A stretch of 10,973 bases of DNA, taken from NCBI GenBank assembly GCA_937900065.1, contig CALCDS010000148.1, positions 1 to 10,973 of the forward strand, read 5' to 3'. The translations under genes were made by a program, and so were the position numbers. Origin of the DNA: an uncultured Clostridiaceae bacterium (GTDB taxonomy: Bacteria > Bacillota > Clostridia > Clostridiales > Oxobacteraceae). Within the stretch, counting starts at the first letter, position 1, and each line of letters begins with the position of its first letter. The notes beneath the pieces are model-generated. The model had not been told where the DNA came from. It worked only from the letters and a program-made list of their open reading frames with translations, and did no database searches. Positions 1 to 6,022 of this stretch are shown piece by piece.

Positions 1-137
1 CCAGCATATGTTGCTATACTGTGATAATGTCATATTAATAATTATAAATGTGATTACTGCTCTTCTTTTGTTTTGATTTGCAGTGTAATATAATTGACAT
101 GGATGTTTATTTTTTTGCTTGAATTGGGGGCGTCGAA
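1..137. other. Upstream region of the DMT transporter, no gene seen
   Basis: AT-rich intergenic stretch ahead of the first gene. It has a TATAAT at 89-94, but no convincing -35 box at the right distance, and a TTGACA at 94-99 without a matching -10 box, so the transporter promoter is not resolved. No coding region, hairpin terminator or repeat is evident. Whatever lies to the left is outside the window. Confidence 0.5.
126..130 (+). promoter_or_regulatory. Poly-G ribosome binding site supporting a TTG start
   Basis: A GGGGG run ends 7 bases before the TTG at 138. It is the only Shine-Dalgarno-like sequence near the start of the transporter frame, and it decides for TTG over the next in-frame ATG, which lies after the first membrane segment. 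The poly-G form is unusual next to the GGAGG sites of most neighbours. Confidence 0.5.
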
Positions 138-1085
138 TTGGATTTAAAGAAGTTTTTGCCGTATTTATCCGGCATATGCACATCGTTCATTTTCGGCTTT
201 TCATTTTTGTTTACTTCAATCGGCCTTAAATCGGTCAAACCTATGGATCTGATGGCATACAGGTTTTTGACAGCGGCCTTGATAATGACTATCCTTTGGG
301 CGGCAGGTTTTGTTAAATTGAACTACAAGGGGAAAAATCTATCTAATGTAATATTGCTGTCGCTATGCCAGCCTGTGATCTATTTTATATGTGAAACTTA
401 TGGAATAAAGAATACAACGTCATCTTTGTCAGGTTTGATGATAGCATTGATTCCTGTAGTTGTAGCCGTATTTGCATCATTATTTTTGAATGAAAAGCCT
501 AATCTTTACCAGGTGTTATTTATAATATTATCCATAGCCGGAGTCGCAGTTATAGTTTTATTGGATGGATATGAGGGCGGTGTTTCAAAACCTGTTGGAT
601 TTTTATTCTTGACAGGAGCGGTTATATCAGCCGGATTTTATAGCATTTTATCGAGGAAACTATCCGAAAACTTTACTCCGTTTGAGATAACATTTGTAAT
701 GATGTGGGCCGGTGCAATATTTTTCAATATAATAGATATAATACAGAGAATAAGCAATAACAACCTTATGGACTACTTAAAAGATATAAGTAATTATAAT
801 GTGATAGTACCGATTATATATCTTGGAATTTTCTCATCGGTCATAGCTTATATATTGCATAATTTCATGTTGTCAAAGCTGCCTGCAAGCCAGGCCGCAG
901 TATTTGCAAATTTGACGACCATAGTTTCGGTTTTTGCCGGCATTTTAATAAATCACGAAAGCTTTTACTGGTTTCATATACTGGGAGGCATAATGATATT
1001 GACAGGCGTTTGGGGTACAAACTATTACGCCAGATCAAAAAATACAAATGCTTTACAGCAAATTAAAAAGAGGCATACATCATAA
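138..1085 (+). CDS. DMT superfamily (EamA family) transporter
   Basis: A 315-residue integral membrane protein of the drug/metabolite transporter superfamily, which moves small metabolites such as amino acids or their analogues across the cytoplasmic membrane. Two EamA repeats are visible, about residues 10-142 and 154-294, giving about ten hydrophobic segments. Each repeat ends in the typical pattern: NEKPNLYQ before the last helix of repeat one (119-126), and INHESFYWFHILGGIMILTG (271-290) for repeat two. The length matches the usual 290-320 residues. The start is a TTG at 138 with a GGGGG Shine-Dalgarno; the reading begins just before the first membrane helix, as expected. The basic, polar C-terminus (about 298-315) should face the cytoplasm. 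The substrate cannot be read from sequence, and no neighbour suggests one. A 109-bp gap separates it from the next gene, with no clear terminator between. Confidence 0.9.
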   Translation: MDLKKFLPYLSGICTSFIFGFSFLFTSIGLKSVKPMDLMAYRFLTAALIMTILWAAGFVKLNYKGKNLSNVILLSLCQPVIYFICETYGIKNTTSSLSGLMIALIPVVVAVFASLFLNEKPNLYQVLFIILSIAGVAVIVLLDGYEGGVSKPVGFLFLTGAVISAGFYSILSRKLSENFTPFEITFVMMWAGAIFFNIIDIIQRISNNNLMDYLKDISNYNVIVPIIYLGIFSSVIAYILHNFMLSKLPASQAAVFANLTTIVSVFAGILINHESFYWFHILGGIMILTGVWGTNYYARSKNTNALQQIKKRHTS

Positions 1086-1135
1086 AGCCAGTACTTTTCT
1101 GGAGCGATTAGGATGATTATAAATTGATATAAAAA

Positions 1136-1144
1136 TGCTATAAT
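1136..1144 (+). promoter_or_regulatory. Candidate extended -10 promoter for the nitroreductase
   Basis: TGCTATAAT is a consensus TGnTATAAT extended -10 element, 50 bases upstream of the nitroreductase start. The -35 region 17 bases further upstream is poor, which an extended -10 can tolerate. It would give the nitroreductase its own transcript, separate from the transporter. Confidence 0.45.
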
Positions 1145-1194
1145 TACATATAGTGAACTATATAATTAATTCCAGTTTATAGGGAGGTAATATT

Positions 1195-1698
1195 ATGGAA
1201 TTATTTGATGTTCTGGAAAAGAGACATAGCGTCAGGGCATATAAGGAAAAAGATGTGGAAGAGTGGAAGATCAAAAAAATATTGAATGCTGCTGTGATTG
1301 CTCCTACTGCTGCCAACAGACAGGCTTTTAAGATAGTTGTCATAAAGACAAAAGGAAGAGAAAACGAGCTTAAAAAGATTTATGGAAGCGATTGGTTTTC
1401 AAAGGCACCTGTTGTGATAGGCATATTTTCCGTGCCCGGCAAGGCATGGACTAAAAGCAGCGGCAAAAATTATGGGGATGTCGATGCAGCAATAGTGATG
1501 GATCATATCATACTTTCAGCCACTGATTTAGGATTAGGCACTTGCTGGATAGGAGCATTTAACAGCGACAATGCCAAGAAAATGCTTTTCCCTGATGAAG
1601 ATGCTGAACCTATTGCTTTTACACCTATAGGATACCCGGCAGATACTGAGTTTAAAAAAATCAGAAAAGACATAAATGAGCTGGTCTTTTATAAATAA
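1195..1698 (+). CDS. Nitroreductase family FMN-dependent oxidoreductase
   Basis: A 167-residue cytoplasmic flavoprotein of the nitroreductase superfamily, which uses FMN and NAD(P)H to reduce nitro groups, quinones, flavins or similar acceptors. The FMN-phosphate motif RHSVRAY is at 10-16. The helix with APTAANRQ (36-43) follows, then KAPVVIGIF (70-78), DVDAAIVMDHIILSATDLGLGTCWIG (95-120, the flavin-proximal helix and glycine-rich turn typical of the family) and the C-terminal PIGYPAD (144-150). At 167 residues it belongs to the short clostridial-type members rather than the 200-220 residue NfsB type. The ATG at 1195 has a strong AGGGAGG (1181-1187) 7 bases upstream. A hairpin terminator follows, so the gene is probably monocistronic. 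The physiological substrate is unknown, and the neighbours do not narrow it. Confidence 0.92.
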   Translation: MELFDVLEKRHSVRAYKEKDVEEWKIKKILNAAVIAPTAANRQAFKIVVIKTKGRENELKKIYGSDWFSKAPVVIGIFSVPGKAWTKSSGKNYGDVDAAIVMDHIILSATDLGLGTCWIGAFNSDNAKKMLFPDEDAEPIAFTPIGYPADTEFKKIRKDINELVFYK

Positions 1699-1723
1699 GT
1701 CTATCTTTCAAGATACTGCTGTT

Positions 1724-1774
1724 AAGGCATAATTTTAGAGAAGTCGTATTGGCTCTTCTGAAATTGTGCCTTTT
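1724..1774 (+). terminator. Rho-independent terminator after the nitroreductase
   Basis: An inverted repeat AAGGCATAATTTTAGAGAAG (1724-1743) pairs with CTTCTGAAATTGTGCCTT (1755-1772), with two G-U pairs and a two-base bulge, around an 11-base loop. It is followed by a short T run (TTTT to 1774). It lies 25 bases after the nitroreductase stop, the right place for an intrinsic terminator. The long stem compensates for the short T tract. Confidence 0.7.
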
Positions 1775-1811
1775 AAATATAGCGAGGAATCAAGTGATAA
1801 GGCAATATATA

Positions 1812-1840
1812 TTTGGAAGCAATTGATACTATGATATAAT
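1812..1840 (+). promoter_or_regulatory. Candidate promoter for the SDR gene
   Basis: An extended -10 TGATATAAT (TATAAT at 1835-1840, TG at 1832-1833) has a weak -35 TTTGGA (1812-1817) 17 bases upstream. It lies after the nitroreductase terminator and 46 bases before the SDR start, which fits a separate transcription unit. Confidence 0.5.
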
Positions 1841-1886
1841 AAATAATATATATGCCTGCAGATGGAACTGAAATGGAGGTTATAAT

Positions 1887-2753
1887 ATGGATAAGATATT
1901 GTTAACGGGTGCGGGAGGCTTTTTGCTCTCCAGGGTATACAATTACTACAAGGATAGATATGAAATATTGCCTTTGAAAAGCAGAGATCTTGATATAACC
2001 GACAGCGAAAAGGTATGCCAATCTTTTATGGATTTCAAACCCGATTATGTTATACATGGAGCGGCGATATCATCGACTGAAGTATGCAGAGACAATGAGA
2101 AGAAAGCATATAAGGTAAATGTTGAAGGGACCGCCAATGTCGCCATGGCAGCGAGGAAAGCTAACGCAAAGCTGATATATTGCAGCAGTGAGCAAATATT
2201 CAACGGAAACCTTGAGAGCGGGCCTTATAATGAGGAAGATATTCCATGTCCAAATACCGTGTACGGCAAAACCAAGCTTGAAGGTGAAAAAAAGATAGCA
2301 CAAGTTCTAAATGATGCCGTAATAATGAGGTTGACATGGCTTTTTTCTCTTCCCGAGAGGAATATGAGAGTGAACAAAAACATACTCTGGAATGTGGTGT
2401 CCGGCATGCTAAAAGGTGAAGTCGTAAAGCTTCCTTCCCATGAATACAGGGGCCACACATATGTGTACGATCTGATACAGCACATACCGGATATCTTAAA
2501 TCTTCCTGCTGGAATATACCATACCGGAAGCATGAATGACGAATCCACATATGATGTTGGAGTACATATATTGAAAACTATGGGATTTAAAGAAAGGGCG
2601 GATAAGCTGATACAAAGGGATGATGAGAGATATAAAGAAAAACCGCGGGACATCAGGATTGATACAAACAAGCTTGCTTCGCACGGCATAAAATTTGAGA
2701 ACACAATGGATGGAATCGAAAGAGCTATAAAAGATTTCGGTTTGATGTTTTAA
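1887..2753 (+). CDS. RmlD-like NAD(P)-dependent sugar-nucleotide reductase (extended SDR)
   Basis: A 288-residue extended short-chain dehydrogenase/reductase most like dTDP-4-dehydrorhamnose reductase (RmlD) and related NAD-dependent epimerase/dehydratase proteins. The N-terminal Rossmann motif LLTGAGGFL is at 5-13; the third glycine of the usual TGxxGxxG is replaced by leucine at 14. Other marks are DLDITD (34-39), KPDYVIHGAA (51-60), CSSEQIF (99-105) and the catalytic YGKTK with Tyr126 and Lys130. RmlD proteins are about 280-300 residues, so the length fits. The ATG at 1887 has TGGAGG (1874-1879) 7 bases upstream. No other dTDP-rhamnose gene (rmlA, rmlB, rmlC) is near, so a role in rhamnose synthesis is not supported by context. 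It could act on another sugar nucleotide or a free carbonyl. Family assignment is firm, substrate is not. Confidence 0.85.
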   Translation: MDKILLTGAGGFLLSRVYNYYKDRYEILPLKSRDLDITDSEKVCQSFMDFKPDYVIHGAAISSTEVCRDNEKKAYKVNVEGTANVAMAARKANAKLIYCSSEQIFNGNLESGPYNEEDIPCPNTVYGKTKLEGEKKIAQVLNDAVIMRLTWLFSLPERNMRVNKNILWNVVSGMLKGEVVKLPSHEYRGHTYVYDLIQHIPDILNLPAGIYHTGSMNDESTYDVGVHILKTMGFKERADKLIQRDDERYKEKPRDIRIDTNKLASHGIKFENTMDGIERAIKDFGLMF

Positions 2754-2759
2754 CGCCTT

Positions 2760-2774
2760 GCATGGTATCCATGC
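2760..2774 (+). repeat. Small hairpin after the SDR gene
   Basis: GCATGG (2760-2765) pairs with CCATGC (2769-2774) around a 3-base loop, 6 bases after the SDR stop, followed by CTTTGTT. It may serve as a weak terminator, but the stem is only 6 bp and the T tract is interrupted. Confidence 0.3.
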
Positions 2775-2814
2775 CTTTGTTAAGTTTTCGGTAAATTGCT
2801 AAAATGAATCCTAA

Positions 2815-2937
2815 AACTTTTACTGGTTTTGGCAAAGTAAATTTGCAAAAGTTTTTGATTGGGTATAGGCATGGTTTTAGGACTTAAAAAGCGCGGACGA
2901 GCGAACAAGATGCTCAAAATCAGCGTCTTTGTTAAAT
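2815..2937 (+). repeat. Dispersed non-coding repeat, copy 1
   Basis: A roughly 123-bp intergenic element that aligns almost without gaps to the reverse complement of 10850-10973. The best conserved part is its right end (2901-2937): GCGAAC, then GATGCTCAAAATCA, then TCTTTGTT, with 31 of 37 positions identical to copy 3 by eye. The left end keeps AACTTTT (2815-2821) and AAAAGTT (2847-2853) as inverted arms, as in copy 3. A further inverted pair is TCCTAAAAC (2809-2817) and GTTTTAGGA (2874-2882). No reading frame is shared between the copies. The element fills the gap between the SDR and DUF4153 genes and ends about 14 bases before the DUF4153 ribosome binding site. Its origin is unknown: it could be a MITE-like relic or a structured RNA. 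Confidence 0.7.
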
Positions 2938-2950
2938 AGACAAATATTGA

Positions 2951-2958
2951 AAAGGAGG
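2951..2958 (+). promoter_or_regulatory. Ribosome binding site fixing the DUF4153 start
   Basis: AAAGGAGG lies 6 bases before the ATG at 2965. It rules out the earlier in-frame TTG at 2929, which has no Shine-Dalgarno and lies inside the dispersed repeat. Confidence 0.85.
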
Positions 2959-2964
2959 CATTAT

Positions 2965-4716
2965 ATGAAAGCGGTTGCTGTTTTAAAAAATATACTGGCA
3001 GGCCTTTATAAAAGCATAAAGCGATTTCCGTTGAGCATACTGTTTTCGCTTTCTACTGCTGCAATACTGATTGTGATATCGGAAATGCAGCCAATCAGAG
3101 ATGGATCCATAAGAGAGATGTTATATAGGCTGGCTATGACCGCGGCTTTAGGAATACCTCTTTCGCTTTGTATAAAGCTCTTGTATGAAAGAGATGATAG
3201 CAAAAACGACATAAAGCTTGCAGCAATGTATGGCGCAGGGATTGCAGCGCTTATCTTATATTACTTTTTCCTGCTGGGCAAACTTAATATGGTTTCAAAT
3301 ACAAGATATGCCGGAATAAGCATTGCTTTATATCTGGTATTTTTATATATACCATATCTGCCTCGCAGAGAGAATTATGAAAAATACGTGATAAAGGTGA
3401 TGACAAGTTTTTTTATTACGGCCATCTATTCAGCAGTGCTTTACGGAGGCTTGTCTGCGATATGGTTTACTGTGAATAAATTGCTTGGAGTAAATATCAC
3501 AAGTGAAATATATTATTATACTTGGCTGGCAGTGGTATTTGGATTTGCGCCGGCATATTTCCTGACAGGAGTCCCGCTTTATGGACAAAAGCTTGAGAGC
3601 GAGAGTTTCCCTAAACTTTTAAATATACTGCTTTTATATATAGTCATGCCTCTTCTGGCAATTTACACATTTATACTGTATATATATTTTGCAAAAATAA
3701 TATTTACAAGAGTATGGCCGCAAGGTCTGGTTTCTAATCTTGTGCTCTGGTATTCGGTGATTGATGCCGCAACCCTTTTCTTCATAACACCTGTAAGGCA
3801 TGAAAACAGGTGGGCCGATGTCTTTCTTAAATGGTCCCCGAGGATCATACTGCCTTTGCTTGCGATGATGTTTGTGTCCATGGGCATAAGGGTGAATGCA
3901 TATGGAATAACTGAAAATAGATACTATGTTATAGTCCTCGGATTATGGGTTTCATGTATTATGGTTTATTTTGCATTTTCAAAGAAAATGATAAATGTAA
4001 TTTTGCCTGTTACACTTTCGGCAGTTGCGATAATATCGGTGATAGGCCCATTTAGCAGCTATTCTGTTTCAAAATGGAGCCAGAATAAAAGATTTGAAGG
4101 AATACTATCAAAAAATGGAATGCTTGAAGGCAGAAAGATAAAACTATCCAATACTATTTCGAGCAAGGATAAAATCGAGATAAGCAGCATATTGAATTAC
4201 TTTATGAGAAACCATGACCTAAAAGATGTAAGCCTGCTTCCTGATGATTTTAAAATGGAAAATATGGATAAAGTATTTGGATTTCCTTATGAACCTACAC
4301 AGGAGAATAGGAATGATTATTTCGATTTTATGATTGATGCAAATGGAGGCCCTATAGATATTAAAGGCTATGATTATATGTTTGAATCCATATCAAACAG
4401 AACGGGCAATTCCAAAAATCCTTTAGATGCTGTATATGATTCCCAATCCGGGATTTTAAAGATAAACCATAATGGAAAGACTGTATATGAAAAAAATATG
4501 AGCTCGATTTTAGATGAACTGATTAAAAAGCATAGTGCTACCACAAATAAAAATGCATTACCTGCAGAAGACATGATATTTACCGATGAAAATGAGTCCG
4601 TAAAGGTAAAGTTTATAATAAAATATATATCCGGAAGAAAGGACAATGCAGGAGGGAATGTACTAAACGGTATTGAATTCAATATGCTTGTCAACTATAT
4701 TGATGATAAGCTTTAG
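2965..4716 (+). CDS. DUF4153 domain-containing multi-pass membrane protein
   Basis: A 583-residue membrane protein of the DUF4153 family, whose function is not established. The first 361 residues are a run of about eleven hydrophobic segments (approximately 22-40, 55-73, 86-104, 115-132, 145-168, 184-205, 218-246, 257-275, 291-308, 320-337, 343-361). The remaining 220 residues form a hydrophilic C-terminal domain without recognisable motifs. The family signature is the stretch SMGIRVNAYGITENRYYV (305-322), preceded by RVWPQGLVSN (249-258). No signal peptide is evident beyond the first membrane helix. The ATG at 2965 is preferred because AAAGGAGG sits 6 bases upstream; an upstream in-frame TTG would add 12 residues. 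The gene follows a dispersed repeat and precedes an M29 aminopeptidase by 92 bp in the same direction, so cotranscription with the latter is possible. A link to envelope or stress functions would be guesswork. Confidence 0.88.
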   Translation: MKAVAVLKNILAGLYKSIKRFPLSILFSLSTAAILIVISEMQPIRDGSIREMLYRLAMTAALGIPLSLCIKLLYERDDSKNDIKLAAMYGAGIAALILYYFFLLGKLNMVSNTRYAGISIALYLVFLYIPYLPRRENYEKYVIKVMTSFFITAIYSAVLYGGLSAIWFTVNKLLGVNITSEIYYYTWLAVVFGFAPAYFLTGVPLYGQKLESESFPKLLNILLLYIVMPLLAIYTFILYIYFAKIIFTRVWPQGLVSNLVLWYSVIDAATLFFITPVRHENRWADVFLKWSPRIILPLLAMMFVSMGIRVNAYGITENRYYVIVLGLWVSCIMVYFAFSKKMINVILPVTLSAVAIISVIGPFSSYSVSKWSQNKRFEGILSKNGMLEGRKIKLSNTISSKDKIEISSILNYFMRNHDLKDVSLLPDDFKMENMDKVFGFPYEPTQENRNDYFDFMIDANGGPIDIKGYDYMFESISNRTGNSKNPLDAVYDSQSGILKINHNGKTVYEKNMSSILDELIKKHSATTNKNALPAEDMIFTDENESVKVKFIIKYISGRKDNAGGNVLNGIEFNMLVNYIDDKL

Positions 4717-4808
4717 CTGTGAAGTATATGATTTGCGTGCAGGATAGGAGAAATAATTAGAACAAATTATATGTATGCTGCGGAAAATACTGTATGGGAG
4801 GAATATAA

Positions 4809-5915
4809 ATGAGAGATATAAGACTTAATAAACTGGCAAAACTTCTGGTGAATTATTCAACAGGGGTAAAAAAGGGCGATTTTGTATTCATACAATGCGA
4901 TGAAGTTGCAAAGCCATGGATGGTGGAAGTGGCAAAAGAAGCGATAAAGGCTGGCGGTCATGTTGAAACCGTATTGACAAGCGATGAGATAGGCGAGGTG
5001 AAACTGAAATACAGCAGTGACGAACAGCTTAAAGAGGAAAATTTTTTGCTGAAAAACATGCTTGCAAAAGCAGATGTATGGCTTACGGCCTGGGGAACCA
5101 GAAATACCAGATCACGTTCGAACATAGACCCTGAAAAAATAAAACTGTCTTCGCAGGGAGCCTCAAGCTGGAGAAAGATATATTCCGAAAGAATGGGAAA
5201 TGGTTCTCTAAGATGGTGCGGAACGCAGTTCCCAACTGATGCGGATGCGCAGGAGGCTTCAATGAGCCTTTCCGAATACGAAGATTTTGTTTATAAAGCC
5301 GGCAGATTGGATAAGGAAGATCCTATTTCTGAATGGAAAAGAATAAGCTTGGAACAGGAGAAATGGGTAAAATACCTTGACACTAAAAATGAGATCCATA
5401 TTATATCTGAAGGAACTGATATAAGAGTCGGAGTAAAGAATAGAAAATGGATTAACTGTGATGGCAAAGAGAATTTTCCTGATGGAGAAGTATTTACATC
5501 ACCTGTAGATGACGATATCAACGGATATATAACGTTCAGTTTCCCGGGAATTTATGCCGGAAAAGAGATAGAAGGCATAAGGCTTGAGGTAAAGGATGGC
5601 AAACTAGTAAAGGCAAATGCCAAAAAAGGTGAGGATCTTTTGCATTCACTGCTTCAAACCGATTCAGGCGCTTCCAAGTTTGGCGAAGTTGCCATAGGGA
5701 CCAATTATGGAATTCAGAAATTTACGAGGAATATGCTCTTTGATGAGAAAATAGGGGGAACAATCCACATGGCACTCGGAGACTCGATGCCTGAAGCCGG
5801 AGGGAAAAACAGATCGACCATACATTGGGATATGCTCTGCGATATGAGAAATGGCGGAAAGATTTACGCTGATGGAGAGCTTTTCTATGAAGACGGGCAT
5901 TTTATAGAAAGATAA
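4809..5915 (+). CDS. M29 family metallo-aminopeptidase (thermophilic aminopeptidase T/AmpS type)
   Basis: A 368-residue cytoplasmic metallopeptidase of family M29, which removes N-terminal amino acids from peptides using a two-metal centre. The N-terminal part (about 1-190) contains GVKKGDFVFIQCDEVAKP (19-36), typical of the family's small domain. The expected metal ligands can be placed in the C-terminal part: Glu227 in PDGEVFTSP, Glu293 in FGEVAIGTN, His320 in TIHMALGDS, and His339 and Asp341 in IHWDM. All five are present, so the enzyme is probably active. It is somewhat shorter than the about 410 residues of classic members, as in a common clostridial subgroup. The ATG at 4809 has GGGAGG (4796-4801) 7 bases upstream. 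No clear promoter was found in the 92-bp gap after the DUF4153 gene. It ends facing the arabinose operon convergently, with a strong hairpin between. Confidence 0.92.
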   Translation: MRDIRLNKLAKLLVNYSTGVKKGDFVFIQCDEVAKPWMVEVAKEAIKAGGHVETVLTSDEIGEVKLKYSSDEQLKEENFLLKNMLAKADVWLTAWGTRNTRSRSNIDPEKIKLSSQGASSWRKIYSERMGNGSLRWCGTQFPTDADAQEASMSLSEYEDFVYKAGRLDKEDPISEWKRISLEQEKWVKYLDTKNEIHIISEGTDIRVGVKNRKWINCDGKENFPDGEVFTSPVDDDINGYITFSFPGIYAGKEIEGIRLEVKDGKLVKANAKKGEDLLHSLLQTDSGASKFGEVAIGTNYGIQKFTRNMLFDEKIGGTIHMALGDSMPEAGGKNRSTIHWDMLCDMRNGGKIYADGELFYEDGHFIER

Positions 5916-5933
5916 AAATGTCGTATATACTGC

Positions 5934-5983
5934 ACAGTGGCTGATACACAATGCACAAAAATACATTGTGTATCAGCCACTGT
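5934..5983. terminator. 20-bp perfect inverted repeat between convergent genes
   Basis: ACAGTGGCTGATACACAATG (5934-5953) is the exact reverse complement of 5964-5983, around a 10-base A-rich loop. It begins 18 bases after the aminopeptidase stop and lies 40 bases beyond the araB stop. Its place between convergent genes suggests a bidirectional terminator. Neither side has a true T tract directly after the stem (ATTGTTA on the plus strand), so it may instead be an RNA-stability hairpin or a small palindromic element. Confidence 0.6.
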
Positions 5984-5990
5984 ATTGTTA

Positions 5991-6015
5991 TGTCCATGAA
6001 ATAGCTGCATGGACA
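5991..6015 (-). terminator. araB: Small hairpin after araB
   Basis: TGTCCATG (5991-5998) pairs with CATGGACA (6008-6015) around a 9-base loop. It starts 7 bases after the araB stop on the minus strand and is followed there by a weak TAACAAT. It may act with the larger palindrome next to it to end the arabinose operon transcript, but it is not a textbook terminator. Confidence 0.4.
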
Positions 6016-6022
6016 AGATATC

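Noticed and set aside
2225..2704. Open frames antisense to the SDR gene
   Set aside because: They overlap a gene with an intact catalytic motif and a good start, and show no domain or start signal of their own.
2929..2931. Upstream TTG as start of the DUF4153 protein
   Set aside because: It falls within the dispersed repeat and lacks a ribosome binding site; AAAGGAGG clearly serves the ATG at 2965.
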